From Harmothoe impar (Eukaryota > Annelida > Polychaeta > Phyllodocida > Polynoidae): a stretch of DNA of 64,000 bases. The stretch is from the NCBI GenBank assembly GCA_947462335.1, contig OX381709.1, positions 83,018,622 through 83,082,621 on the forward strand, read 5' to 3'. The position numbers were made by a program, and so were the translations under genes. The stretch's first letter is position 1. Each line of letters begins with the position of its first letter. Shown in pieces: positions 23,850-35,513 of the stretch. Below the pieces are notes generated by a model that was not told the origin of the DNA, did no database searches, and saw nothing but the letters and a program-made list of their open reading frames with translations.

Positions 23850-24853
23850 GCAAACAGGTTGTTCATGGCTTGGGCAACCCTGGTCGAGAATTGTGGCGGT
23901 AAATACGTCATCATGGACCCGCGGCTTTTCCAAGTTTCATGTGCTTGGATGTCTATGGGGTCTGCACCTGCAGCCTGGGCCGCCTGAGCCCCGCCTCTCC
24001 TCAGAGAGTGAGCAGATATGGCCTGGGCATAGTCACACTTGGAGGCTACCAGGATGGCTCTAACCACTGACATCATGGCATTGGTTGACAGAGGTGAACC
24101 ATCTGAAAGCAGGAAGGCAGGAGTCATGAGGGGAGCCTGGATGACGGAAGAGTACTTGTCCCATGCCGTGGCTGGACAGGCCGGGGACCCAGGCATACGA
24201 GGCAAGGCCAACACTGCTGGGGGGTCACTTTCGTCTATAGTCTTAGAGGTGCGTATCTTGACAACCAGGGCAGTAGGGAGACTGGTGATGTCTCGGCGTT
24301 GGAGGGTGTGTGGACCAGACCAGGTAGTGGCCGTAGGTGTCAACAGGTTGGAAGCCCGCAAGAAGGCAAAGAACCCAACAGTCAAGGCAGCCTTTATAGT
24401 GAGGCCATCTTGGACGTGGTCCAGAACAGAGCACAAGCGAACTAAGTCTGATGGAAGGAGTGCTGGTGCTGGTGAAGGAATGTATGGTGTAAGTCTGAGA
24501 GCACCCGTAAGGACCCCCTTGACCTCAGAAGAGTATAAGGCTGACGGGTCACCTCCATGGTCATGAACCCATGCTGCTGCTCCAGACTTATAGTTTTTTC
24601 GGGAAATTGGTGATCTGAGGGAGTTTACCAAAAATTGTGCAAACGCACAACCTTCACCAATTGTTGGATGTAGACAGTCTATGCCATAAGACAAGGCATA
24701 GGCGAGATAGAACTCAGCCTGGCGGGCCTTGTTACGTGCTGTTCTCTCAGAGCAGGAGGCTCCAAGAGAGGTGAGGGCTTGGGATCCTAGAGGAGTATCT
24801 GGAACACAGGTGGAATGATTATATACAATCAAAAACAGGATCTGGGAGTACAT
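23843..24853 (-). CDS. tyrosine recombinase (integrase) of the Ngaro element
   Basis: 336 aa. It would catalyse integration of a circular cDNA into target DNA by site-specific recombination, in place of a DDE integrase. The C-terminal half carries the tetrad in order: Arg166 in FLRASNLL, His282-Ser-Leu-Arg285 in AHSLRRGG, Trp308 (HETWKS) and the nucleophile Tyr317 (SMMTYLPP). The N-terminal ~120 residues fit a SAM-like core-binding domain (ARNKARQAEFYLAYALS...). The ATG at 24853 overlaps the 3' end of the RT ORF by 35 bp in another frame. The stop TAA falls inside direct repeat B1. No break is seen; length is normal for Ngaro/DIRS recombinases. Confidence 0.92.
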   Translation of the reverse strand: MYSQILFLIVYNHSTCVPDTPLGSQALTSLGASCSERTARNKARQAEFYLAYALSYGIDCLHPTIGEGCAFAQFLVNSLRSPISRKNYKSGAAAWVHDHGGDPSALYSSEVKGVLTGALRLTPYIPSPAPALLPSDLVRLCSVLDHVQDGLTIKAALTVGFFAFLRASNLLTPTATTWSGPHTLQRRDITSLPTALVVKIRTSKTIDESDPPAVLALPRMPGSPACPATAWDKYSSVIQAPLMTPAFLLSDGSPLSTNAMMSVVRAILVASKCDYAQAISAHSLRRGGAQAAQAAGADPIDIQAHETWKSRGSMMTYLPPQFSTRVAQAMNNLFAP

Positions 24854-27038
24854 GTGGGACTCTAACTAATTTTCTTTGTGAGACCAGGAGGGTGGCACGT
24901 GCCACCATTGCTTTGTCATGTGGTCGGGAGAGGGCGTCTGCCAAGGGCAGCTGGGTACCAGGCTTGTGGCGGACTTCAAAGGTTTGGTCCCTGACTGCGG
25001 CCTCCAGCCACAATTGTCGGGCACAGGCAGCGAGAACTGGTTCCTGTGTCTTGCCTGTTTGAAGTGCCTGTTGACTGCCTGCATTGTCTGTATGTACGAC
25101 TATTAACCAGCCTGCCGAATCCCTTGGTACCAGTGACTTGTACGCTATGATCAAGTTTACTGCTTCACGATGCACAATGTCCTTGAAGTTGGCCTTGAAG
25201 CCATCTGTGTATTGGAGTTGATAATAGGCCTTGTCCGTATTTCCACCCCCACCAACCATGGATGAGTCACACTCAATGTGTAACTCCTGGCGAGAAGGTT
25301 GTAAGAGGTGAATCCCGTTGGACTTCTTGGCGAACTGTAGGAACCAGGAAATGTCTGACCTGAAGTTGTTGGAGAGCCAGACCTTACCACTGTCGGGAGC
25401 TCTGCGTACTGTGTCCAACACACGATGAAGGAAGCGCCTTGCTGGGTGTATGCATTTGCTGATATGCATGAGTTTGCCGATGATGGACTGGACTTCTTTT
25501 TTAGTGGCCGATTTGCGTCGCGACCACTCTTCACATTCCGCCATAATTTCATCAAGCTTTGGACCAGGAATTGTTATGGTCATGTCGACAGAGTCCACTA
25601 CAAAGCCGAGCCATTCCAGTCTGGTGGTGGGCGGATGGCATTTCTTGGGGGCAAGTTTTAGGCCTAGATCAGAGGTGAGCTGTTGAAACTGTAGGTAATC
25701 CTGCTCGGCCCTAGATGGAGATGAGGAGGCACCACAAAAGTCATCCAGATAGGCCAAGGTCCATGCCCCAGTTTTACCCATAAGATAGACCACAGCATTA
25801 CTGGTACGCTGGCATGCCATACTGGAGAGCCTGGCGCCGAAGGGTGGGCAAATGTCAACCCAATACTTTCCATCAAAGTTTAGGCCCATGAGGGGTGTGT
25901 CTATTGGGTCCAGACGGAGCTGTCTGTATGCCCTGGCCAGGTCTGCCTTCCACATCAAGCAGCCACGACCCAGGATGCGGACCTTAGTTGTCAAGTCAGC
26001 GATAGATGGGAGTGTGTAGGGCAAATAGTTGCCGTCTAGCACATTTTTTGTGATACCGCTGTTCACTCCAAACCCTTCAGGATGTGAGAGGTCTAACACG
26101 ATACGACGGGTCTCAGTGTCCTTCTTGGGTGCTGTGAGGATGGGGGCTGTGTGGAACCAAGGGTGAAACGGGGGTTCACTGAATGGGCCTAGTAACGCTC
26201 CCAGTCTATGTTCCTCATAGATGAAGGCTCTGACCTGATCTGCATGTTGGTCGGCAGTAGGGTGGTTGGTGGTCACATGCTTAGGTGGTTCAGAGGCAGT
26301 GAATCCAGCCGGCCAGCCATATCTCAAGTAATCACATACAACATTGTCATGGTAACCTGCAAGTTTGTTGTCCCAAACATCTAGGTTGAGGTCAGAAGGG
26401 ACTGTGAGGCGAGCCCCAAGCCTATTGGGTAGGCCTGAGGGCCTAGCTGCATTAAAGAGGAATGCGTACTGTGGATGGCTACTCCATACATGGGGGACAG
26501 TTATAGGCCAGAACTTCACTTTGATGAGGGCAAACTCCCAGGGAGAGGGGCCAGCTTTGGGGTGTGAATGAAGGCGCAAGTTTGATTGAAAGTCCAAGGG
26601 AATGTGTACAGGTGTGCACAACAGATCTAACTCTACCTGAGAGCCCAGTGAAGTCTGTGAAGTGTGAGAAGAGCTACAATCCTCAGGTCGAGCATCTCTG
26701 GATTTTTTAGGCTGGGGCCCGCAGAATGAAGCAGGGGTGTAGTTGCCATGTTTGTGGCCTAGCGGCAGCCTAGCGGGCCTAGCTGTAGACAGCATAGCGG
26801 TCCTAGCGCCTAAACCATAGGCAGAATAGTCCGGGGGCGAGCTGATACAAGTAGAGGTGTCCACATCGGGATGGCCGGCCCAAGCCGGCCTAGGCCTGAA
26901 ATGTGGAAGGGTAGGAGTAGGTGTAGGGATCATCACGGATCCTACAAACAGTCTCGGAGTGATAATGTATTTTCTGTAGATTCGTTCTGCACCACATGCA
27001 GTGGTGACCAAATTGCTGCCCTCCTTCTGTATGACCAT
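24819..27038 (-). CDS. reverse transcriptase-RNase H of the Ngaro element
   Basis: 739 aa. Function: copying element RNA into DNA and degrading the RNA strand. RT motifs: Asp366 in KADLARAYRQL and the active site YLDDF at 430-434, then LEWLGFVVD. The RNase H domain follows with Asp591 (ECDSS), Glu625 (REAVNL), Asp651 (HTDNAG) and Asp701 (ADALSR), complete. The ~250 N-terminal residues are Pro-rich and unassigned. The ATG at 27038 overlaps the end of gag by about 149 bp in another frame, and the C terminus overlaps the recombinase by 35 bp, so frameshift or reinitiation is needed if all are made from one RNA. DIRS-type methyltransferase-like domain not seen, consistent with Ngaro. Confidence 0.92.
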   Translation of the reverse strand: MVIQKEGSNLVTTACGAERIYRKYIITPRLFVGSVMIPTPTPTLPHFRPRPAWAGHPDVDTSTCISSPPDYSAYGLGARTAMLSTARPARLPLGHKHGNYTPASFCGPQPKKSRDARPEDCSSSHTSQTSLGSQVELDLLCTPVHIPLDFQSNLRLHSHPKAGPSPWEFALIKVKFWPITVPHVWSSHPQYAFLFNAARPSGLPNRLGARLTVPSDLNLDVWDNKLAGYHDNVVCDYLRYGWPAGFTASEPPKHVTTNHPTADQHADQVRAFIYEEHRLGALLGPFSEPPFHPWFHTAPILTAPKKDTETRRIVLDLSHPEGFGVNSGITKNVLDGNYLPYTLPSIADLTTKVRILGRGCLMWKADLARAYRQLRLDPIDTPLMGLNFDGKYWVDICPPFGARLSSMACQRTSNAVVYLMGKTGAWTLAYLDDFCGASSSPSRAEQDYLQFQQLTSDLGLKLAPKKCHPPTTRLEWLGFVVDSVDMTITIPGPKLDEIMAECEEWSRRKSATKKEVQSIIGKLMHISKCIHPARRFLHRVLDTVRRAPDSGKVWLSNNFRSDISWFLQFAKKSNGIHLLQPSRQELHIECDSSMVGGGGNTDKAYYQLQYTDGFKANFKDIVHREAVNLIIAYKSLVPRDSAGWLIVVHTDNAGSQQALQTGKTQEPVLAACARQLWLEAAVRDQTFEVRHKPGTQLPLADALSRPHDKAMVARATLLVSQRKLVRVPHVLPDPVFDCI

Positions 27039-28296
27039 CAGGCAGTGTGCAGCCTATAGCTGCGTTGAAGAGCCTGCATGCGATGTCAGATCTGTTTAAG
27101 GCATGCCTAGGCCTACTGGGGCGCTTGTCTTGGTGAGCCTGAGTGTTGCCCTGTGGTGGTTGTGCGCTAGGCCTAGCGGATTGATGGCTAGGCTGAGCTG
27201 TGCTGGGGTTAGGCTTATAGCTGTGGGAAGCTGCCTGTGGTTGAGACTGCCTGCTAGAACCAGCGGCCGCAGGGATGGGGCCTACGTGTAGCCTACCTTG
27301 ACGGGCTCTAGAGGTAGCGTCTCGGAGTGACCTTATTTCTAAAAAGTCGGTCCACAATAACCTGGTATCAGCGACCTTAGACAGAACATCCTCTGACCAT
27401 TCACGGACCTGGTCCCACTTATATAAAGATCCATCTTCTATAACCTGCTCACAATGGCGTGTAATATGGGGCCTATCTTCAGTGGGGGTTTTAGGATCTT
27501 TAGCTAGACAAGATAAGCCAAATACATACTCCAATTCAGAGAGGGAATTAAGTGACGTTTTAATTCGGTTGGGACCTCTGAAAATGTAGTCGTGAGCATG
27601 TATAGGCCTACCTTTAAGACTGGACAGTTGGTGGGCACTGTGCAGCAAAACCTGAACTTGTTGGCCTAAGGCTGGGTTGGAGGCTTGATTGAAGTTGAGG
27701 GGAAGATCATGTTGTGGCCCTGCTGTCTGTGGCGGTATTGCGTCACCAAACAGGTCAAAAATATTGTCATATCTGACCTGGGCTGGTGGGGGCTGTCTAG
27801 TTGTAGGCCTAGTTGTTGTAGCAGAGGTCGTGGTGGTATTAAAGGAACCAGTAGTGTATGGTGAAGATCTAATAGGAGATCTCAATGCTGACGTCTTAGT
27901 TGGGGTTTTACCAGGCGCCGCACCACGTGGCGTGGCCGCGGTGCTGGCTGCAGACAGCACGACGTTAGGCTGTGACGTAGGCTCGGGAACGGGGATGAGA
28001 GGAGTTGCTTTTTCTGTCAGCGGTACAGCGACTTTTAAGCATGCCAAAATGTCTGTAGTATCTTTACTCACATCACCAAGCTTTGTTTCTAAGACCCCAA
28101 TCCTAGATTCGAGACCCACAACCTTTTCCGTGAGAGCTACATCGGGGACGACTTGTGGTTGCTTGGACGGCGTACGTCCGTCGGGAGGAGTCTTTTCGCC
28201 AGCTGCTGCACGTTTTCTCGCGGCTTGACGGGCCGACTTCTTGGGCTGCGGCGTGGCTGGAGTCTTAGTAGACTTGGTGGGTTTCTTAGGAGGCAT
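26890..28296 (-). CDS. gag-like protein of the Ngaro element
   Basis: 468 aa, first ORF after repeat A1, starting at the ATG at 28296. The N-terminus is strongly basic (Lys/Arg/Pro-rich for ~45 residues). Residues about 58-85 look like a coiled coil (VVGLESRIGVLETKLGDVSK). A Pro/Ser/Thr-rich linker, a more globular middle and a Gln/Pro/Ser-rich stretch follow. A Cys/His cluster lies near the C terminus (ACRLFN...GCTL...GHHCMWCRTN...HYHSETVC), probably a zinc-binding nucleic-acid module. Position and composition fit a Gag that packages RNA; identity by sequence family is less certain than for its neighbours. Confidence 0.8.
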   Translation of the reverse strand: MPPKKPTKSTKTPATPQPKKSARQAARKRAAAGEKTPPDGRTPSKQPQVVPDVALTEKVVGLESRIGVLETKLGDVSKDTTDILACLKVAVPLTEKATPLIPVPEPTSQPNVVLSAASTAATPRGAAPGKTPTKTSALRSPIRSSPYTTGSFNTTTTSATTTRPTTRQPPPAQVRYDNIFDLFGDAIPPQTAGPQHDLPLNFNQASNPALGQQVQVLLHSAHQLSSLKGRPIHAHDYIFRGPNRIKTSLNSLSELEYVFGLSCLAKDPKTPTEDRPHITRHCEQVIEDGSLYKWDQVREWSEDVLSKVADTRLLWTDFLEIRSLRDATSRARQGRLHVGPIPAAAGSSRQSQPQAASHSYKPNPSTAQPSHQSARPSAQPPQGNTQAHQDKRPSRPRHALNRSDIACRLFNAAIGCTLPDGHTEGGQQFGHHCMWCRTNLQKIHYHSETVCRIRDDPYTYSYPSTFQA

Positions 28297-28351
28297 ATTG
28301 AGAATTTTGAATAGCTATTTTAACTATTGAAAAACACGTGGTTTCTAGGTA

Positions 28352-28539
28352 AAATAATTACAGCCTTCCTGTGTAGGTAGCGGCGGTGAAAGAGGCCGAT
28401 CCGTCCGTGTTTTGTCCTTATATAGGGGGTGGGGGTGCCACCAGAGGCGTAGTTATGAGCGTCCCATGTAGAGGGACGCAGGAGGTGACATTCCCGCCAC
28501 AAACACATTAAATGAAATTGCTTCAATTCCATGCCAATG
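28352..28539 (-). repeat. Ngaro A1 repeat (5' end of the element)
   Basis: Matches 23457-23644 with about two substitutions. It lies directly upstream of gag and should hold the promoter; TTATATAGGG on plus (about 28418-28427) is a possible TATA-containing segment. Confidence 0.85.
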
Positions 28540-29405
28540 CAGGTAAATTAGGTCGGGCTTTCATCTCCTACACTGCATCTTCATTTTCCTGATCCTCCCT
28601 GAGAGCTATTAGGCACTAGCGAGATACTGGTGCTGCCACCAGGTGTTGCTCTGGTACCAATTGTATCCCCCTTGTCACCAGCAACCAGCTCAGCCAAATC
28701 TCATGTCCGAGATTAGGGTACAAACAGGGTGTGAGTATTGTGAGTGGGTTGTACCTGGGCATTACTTATGTCACCTGTCCCTCAAAGATTCATGATATAG
28801 AGGTCCTAAGCTCAAATCCTTTCAATCCATTCATTTATTCTCTGTTATATAACCTGTCTGGAGTCACATGTAGTACCGCTAATGGCAGGGGGAATAAATT
28901 ATTCAGCAGACATATACAACTTAACAACAGATAGATATATGTCAATGACAAACATTTATATTGATTGCGTGAATGGCAATATCAGATTTTAACTATTATA
29001 CCCTAGAAAGGCCTGCCTTAAAACTTAAAAGCTAACTTTGTTAAGTTGTTGAATGAAATACTAAATATGGCTGCCGCATTGGTGACTGCAGCAGCTACCA
29101 AAAGTCAGTTTTCATCACCGCATCACAATAGTCGTGATCAGAAATTCTAAATAATGTTACAGTCCAAAATCCTAGCCTTGGGACATTAAATAATAAACAT
29201 GTTACCACCTGAGCCCAATCATTCCCTTATCTTTTTAATACAAAAAAAGACCTTCGATACTTGACATTTCTTTACTGAATCCATTATTATAATCTTATTA
29301 AGTAGGCAATAAGTAGAGGAGTAAGATTGGCATGATCAGCATGAGATGGTTTCAGACATTTACGAGTGTGTTTGGTCCACAAATCACCTACTCTAGAGAT
29401 TTAAA
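28540..29405 (+). repeat. dispersed repeats P2 and P1', copy 2 (right of Ngaro)
   Basis: Continues the sequence interrupted at 23179 and is homologous to 4951-5840. No gene. Confidence 0.75.
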
Positions 29406-32400
29406 TCTATAGTTAGATACCCATCAGCACTTGTTCTCTCAGCTGGCCTTGATAAAACACAGATGGGCCCCGCTAATCAATACTGTCTGGGCTGCCTGCA
29501 GGAGGTCTGTTACTCAGATGAATCTGATTGAGTTCCTTCACCTTTACATCCTCCTTGTATGACTAATGCCCCTGGAGGCGGAGCTATAAAACAGAACAGA
29601 AAGTATGTTTTAGCCTTCTTTCTCAGAGCACAGATGAGCTACCCTTCCTTCACAACCTGCTGCTGACTGATTCTTCCTTGAGGAGGAGCTATAAAATACA
29701 GAACCTAGCTCTCTCAGAACCTGGAGGAGGCTTGTAGCAGCATCAGCTAAGCCTGAGTTGTAACGCATCCAGCTTAAGACTATGACCTCCTGTCAGCTCA
29801 GCCGCCAATCATACGCTACTGAGCTTGACAAACATCATACCTATGGCCTATTGTCGACATACATGGTGGCATCCCTGCCAACTTTATAAGGCAAACAGTA
29901 TTCATTTGTTATGTTGTAGATTTCTATCTTGATGATGAAAAATCATGGTTTCTAATGAAGGCTTGATAGGATAATAGATTTCCAAATGTAAATAAGTGTG
30001 TTTCACCGACCTACTTATCCGGTATATTAAAAGGGGGTGGATTGTGAGGATGGGATGGGTATTGATAGCACACTATGTTATTAGGAAGGGTACGCTGTCC
30101 AGTCTACCCACTAGGGATGCATGAATGTATGATGTAGACCCTTCGAGAATGTATCATATATTGAACCCTGTAGCATTGGCAAGATGCCTGAATTCAACCC
30201 TAGAAAGTTACTCACCAGGCTTGCATTCATGCATCATGCCGACCTTATGAGGTTGAGACACTCTCAAAAGGATGGCATGATACACCAATGCAGTTACTCG
30301 CTGGGGCTGCATTGGTGCATCATTACGACAAATGTCATCCTTTAGTGACATCCATCCTTAAAGTATTAAAGCACTATGTGACCCCCAAAGGCTTAGCAAC
30401 TGTATAAGCAGTAGACCATTTACTAGAAGTGCTGAACCAGGGGTCTGTATAACCACCTTGGTTACTACTGAAGTATAGACCTGCTTGTAGGGCCAAAACC
30501 TTTTTGTCTTTGGGCATCTTCAATATATATGTATTCATCCAAAAGCTGAAGCACTTATGAAGCCATTTGATAGTTCATTACTTTGTACAACCATGAAATA
30601 GCTGTTGTTTACAATATAGCATAACTGGCCCCAGATGCCCTACACCAGCTGGCTGGTACACACACAACATGAAATAGGTACAGTGGTAACACACCAGCTG
30701 TGTGGCTGAGTGCTCCCAGTTTGCTACCTAGGTGCTTCCTATCCTAGTTGTATAGCTGTATAGAGACCCAGAGGGGGTTGGATAATAAAGCACAACTAAC
30801 TTCAGATGCCACAGCTGGCTGGTACGTACACAACAGTGGTTATACACCTGCTGTGGGTCTAAGAACTCCCAAGGTGCTTCCTACCCTATAGTTTCCTACA
30901 ACCCCAAGCACCGTAAGTTGTAGATTCCCCCTGCTAACTCCCTACTTAGTGCATTGCGTATGGGAGGGGGGAGCAGCTTTCATAGCACTCACCTTATACC
31001 TATCCCTGTCGTAAAGAAAAGATGACCACTGACTTACTAATACTGATGAAAATTTTCCATAGAACAGAGCCAATTGTAATCTCTTATTGCATATTGCCAT
31101 CTCCCCACTGTTTAGCACTAGGCATTGTCAGCTGCTAATTGCCAACCTCTCTCCTTGGCCTCCCCATGGAGTGGCATTCTTTCATGACTGTATGAAGGAA
31201 GTCTAAGCTCAAATTCCACGGTGGCCAGATAGGCTCTATTCAGCAAACTTTACATTTTATACATTTTTAGTTTAGTATAATAGAGAGTGCCAGTGGTGAG
31301 GCTACCTGTATGTGTTGTTGTCTGGTCTTTGGTGAGGCCTAGCTACATTATACAACTTGGCAACTCCATATCTAGCACTACTAATGGCATGGCCACTCAA
31401 TTATTCAAGGATTAGATATAGAATCGCTGATACGGATATATATTTGTGCTAGTGTGAAGGATGAAATATTCATACTAATGGTGTACACACAAATAGCAGA
31501 CTTTACCAAAAACTCTCTGGATAGTTAAAATGCTAAATACGATGCCTGGAGCTGGAATGGGTGCAGATCAGTCGGCTGTCAACTACAAACACCCCTTGAA
31601 TATATGCCGTTTTAGCCCTGAAGCAAAGAAGAGCATGATTTGTTTTTGTCCCCACAGACTGAGGGCTTTGATGCTTTGTCTCAATAGTCTAGACCCATAC
31701 AGCACAGATCTATACCAATTCCAGTTAAGCAAAAGAATGTATAAAAGACCAGTATAGATATACCAGATATACCACAGACAAAGTCCCTCAGGTTATGCAA
31801 AACCAATCCCATTGGCCACATTGGATGTTTGCTGTCTGGTGAACTTTGTCAATAAAAAATGTGTGGTGGTGTTTAAAGCTGACCTGGACACTGAAGACCC
31901 AAAGGCTCGACTCAGTGGGTTCCTCCACACAATTGCAGGAATATAACTACTCAACTTGTTTTTTTTTCTATACAATATTTGCTAGACTATAATGTCCTGC
32001 ATTGTGCCACAGCACTTTTAAGACTTTAATTATTTCTTTTGATAAAAGTTCATGAGCAAACATAACATCCTCCAACTAGTCAACTCTCTCTATGTGTGGA
32101 CTTTTTCCCATGCAGGATACATCAGACATTATATTGTCTCTAGCTAGCTCAACATGAAACTATATTTTATGGAAGATAGGTGACATTGCCAAGGATCTCA
32201 GGGGTATGCTACTCCTTAGCATTATGCACAGTAATTGCTTGTTTTATGACCATATATAATGTGTATCAGTCTGGTCCATTCAAAAAGATATTTCAATTAA
32301 AGTATCATGATATACTTAGAGTACCTCTGCAGTGGGGGCTTGACCCTGATTCAAGTCATATTGACTAGTAAGGGTGCCAACTATTGAGAGCCTTTGAGAG

Positions 32401-35400
32401 GAGTGCAATACTTTGGAAACTTTAATTCTCTGTGGAATAAGACTTAAGTCGAAGGCATATGGTACCAGAAATGAAAACTTCACCTCACTGTAGTAATAAT
32501 AATTTATAATGCATTCCTTGTACTCATTTATTGATGAACCCCCTTCAACAATCATCAATCAGTAGTTCACACCCTGTTCATGTAGGCTCATATCAGTAGC
32601 ATAATACACAGCAAACATGTGTACATGTGTACCCTTATAGAGGAGTGGACTGGGTGTGATTGTGGACATTCATTTATCATTCATGAGCCATGTGTGAGGC
32701 ATATGGGCCTGTATAGATTCAGATGAATAGCTCTACTCTGAAGTGCAGATTGGTTAATATATGAACACAAGAAAACACACCTGTCTGCAGATAAAAGGAT
32801 GATTAATAGGCTAGGATAAAAGGACTGACATCCATTTGTTAACAATACAATAATGCACATCTGTGTATGAAGCCCCCAGCATACCAGTTTACTATGCTCT
32901 GCCTTTGACTGTTATCAACTGTGTTCCCAGTTCTATAAACTCATTTATTTTTATAAGACAGGTTCGTGGATGGTGTATTATCAGCATTGCCAACAAAGCA
33001 AGGCTGAGAATACACCTTTGATAAATGAGTTTGATGAAAAAATATCTGTAATAGAAAAAGCGGATTCAACATTTAATTTGATTAGTGGACATGGTTAAAA
33101 CAGGAAAAAAATCAACACCCTATTCTCTTTGCCTGATTCATCAAATTGTTAAGCAATGATAAAAGTCAGTACTCTACCATCTAGCCCAATTCCTACTGGG
33201 GATATCCAACTATTAAGGTGCTGTTGCTGCTCATGCTATACTGCAGGTGCTGTAAAAACCAATTACATGTATTCCCAGTATGCATGAACCCCAGCTAATA
33301 CCACCCTCCATATTCACCCATCACACAGGTAGTTAGGGCCAGCCATGTGATCTGTTACCAGTGATACTACAACATATTTATCTAACCCTCGACCCAGGCT
33401 TAATATAATTAATGTCCCAGAACACACTTTATACGGGAACAGCCTAATCCTGCTACTCCCAGGTGTGTGCTAGGGGGCTTCCATAATGCTCTCAGCCACC
33501 GGTCAGGGACGTGTTGCCTACCAGGCCCTCTGGTGCTATTGACCGCTGGCTAGCACCAATTAGCCCCAGGAGGGGTGGGGATGGTATAGTGAGTCTCAGA
33601 GGTAGAGTCTGGTTAGGGTGTGGGGTCCAGCAGTACTTAGGGAGATTGACAGCTATTAGCATGTTAGCTAGGTATTAAAGGAGCCATATCACCACTCGTG
33701 CAGCTAGAACAGTACCAGAATTTTGAATGGGACATGCTCAGTGATAATGCTGCTTTAACGGGTCAGTTTGCAGGAGATGGGAGCTGTATGTTGAGTTGAG
33801 CATACAGGGTACAGTGTCAGTGTGTATAATAATGGGTGAGCAGTATGAAGAGTTAGCAGTTTGTAGAGCGGGATTAGAAAACTGGGATAAGCTTTGGAAA
33901 GAGTGTAGGCCCATTTGTAGCATATCAATCTTCCTCTTCTTTCAACATTTATATAATTGTTATATAAATTTGCCTCTTGAATCTGCTTTACGCACAATTC
34001 GTCTTCCTTACTTGTTTTTATTAGTTTCAGGGGGTGATTTAAAGGCAATGTCTAACCAACCAAAATAGCAGCCCTCTGGTTTGCATTCAGAGCTTGCTGG
34101 GCAAGGAATGGTATTGGTATGAAGCTAGACACCCAATGATGTACAACAGCTCTAGATCAGTTAAAGAACTAGAGCTGGGCGTAGATGTCAATTGGATAAG
34201 AGGATCTAGGAACCATATACATGGGGCAGTTATGAAATATGGTATATAGTATGTACCTTATGCGAAGATATGCCATACCTGCATAGATGCAGAGAAAACC
34301 AATATCTAGATAAAACACAAAGTCACGTAACATTATGAACCTGCAGTGCAGTATCCCAAACACATTTCATGACCATTTTGGAATCCAATGCATTTCCTTG
34401 GTACTTTGGGACGGCTCTGGGAAACTCATAGCAACATATCTGGAAAGGTGCACTATTAATCAGCAGGACCACGGTAGCTTGACTTTTGATACCATGTCAA
34501 CGTTCACCCACCTGCCACCAGTGGGTTGCTGCTCTGGAGTACCCTAAAGTTTGTGATTTCATGTGCCCCAGCTGGCCAGGGAGAACAGGTAAATGAGAAC
34601 TGGGTCCCAGGTTGGGTTCTGAACCACTGACTTGAATAACTAACCAGTTTCAGCCATGAAAATGGGATTGTGTCAATCTCATAGGGTTGTCATGATGGCT
34701 TAGTGCAGGCAACTTTCTAGCCAATGATGTATCCATGTCTCATTGAGGCATCATGCCGTCCTTAAAGATCTAATCCGCCTTACACTGGATGAGCAAGTCC
34801 TGATGTTGGTCTCATTTATATCAAAACAATCCCAAATATGGCTTCAAGCACACTGGAATAAATTGTGAAACTTCTTTAATTACTTAACCGAGTTTAGTTC
34901 ACCTCCATGAGATCCGATTGCCTGCAGTGCTGAAATGAAATGGTTGTCTCACAAAAATAGTTACAACAGGTTGAGACATGAGACAGGCAGCTGGGCAAAT
35001 ATTCCCACATCTGAGGGTGAGAAGACGAGGATTTGGTGTTGACTCTGCCACTACTATTTCAGAACTGAATCAGGTATGCTCCTTCCCGCCCTACCTGGGC
35101 TTCAATGTAACTGACCTCAACTTGACATAGTTTGAAGCTCTCTCATTGGTTTATGTGGGTCACCTGGTCTGGGTGGGCCACATTTAGTCCCATGTTTGGG
35201 TTTCACTACAAATAACAATTTCGAAATTGTTTACTAAAAACTTCCAAATTGAAAGTTGTTAGTTAGGTTACCTATATAGGGCCTAGTCTCCTAAAATAGA
35301 GAATATTTGTAGTTTCTAAATATTCCATCAAAATATTTAGTACCAATGTTTGAGTCAGACAGTCAGTTGAGTGTGAGTTCTGAATAGTTTCAGCTGTTCA

Positions 35401-35507
35401 CAGCTTCATCAGGTGTATTGCAGATAAGTAATTGTTTTTACAATTATATCAGATCACATCTATGAAATTAATGTGTTTTCATTTGATTGATGTGAATTGT
35501 CACTGAA
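29406..35507. other. 6.1 kb without recognisable gene
   Basis: Only short, unconvincing ORFs are present. It holds one TTAACCCTTT-type element (30161-30367), a partial one near 34690-34770, and a local diverged duplication (about 30640-30740 against 30815-30895, sharing AGCTGGCTGGTAC and CCAAGGTGCTTCCTA-like motifs). No homology to the duplicated blocks elsewhere was noticed. Confidence 0.55.
30161..30367. mobile_element. MITE-like element (TTAACCCTTT family), diverged
   Basis: Starts TTGAACCCTGTAGCATTGGC and ends CCTTAAAGTATTAA, with the family's internal GGCTGCATTGGTGCATCAT segment. Confidence 0.55.
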
Positions 35508-35513
35508 TTTGAC
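35508..35513 (+). repeat. left 6-bp target-site duplication (TTTGAC)
   Basis: TTTGAC immediately left of the Polinton terminus is repeated at 45990-45995. Six bp is the usual Polinton duplication. Confidence 0.92.

Larger units (their letters stand above)
23176..28539 (-). mobile_element. Ngaro-type tyrosine-recombinase retrotransposon, apparently complete
   Basis: Three overlapping minus-strand ORFs (gag, RT-RNase H, tyrosine recombinase) lie between split direct repeats. In element orientation the order is A1 (28539-28352), ORFs, B1 (23849-23641), A2 (23644-23457), B2 (23384-23176): the A1-ORFs-B1-A2-B2 plan of Ngaro elements. The repeats are nearly identical (two differences noted between the A copies: 23531/28436 region and the CCACGCC/CCATGCC end), and all ORFs are open, so it is young. 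It sits in repeat P2 between AATG and CAGG with no target duplication, as expected of recombinase-mediated insertion; the empty site is at 4941-4960. Confidence 0.92.

Noticed and set aside
24039..24566. 175-codon plus-strand ORF
   Set aside because: Shadow of the tyrosine recombinase coding strand; no independent signal.
27689..28228. 179-codon plus-strand ORF
   Set aside because: Antisense shadow of the gag ORF.
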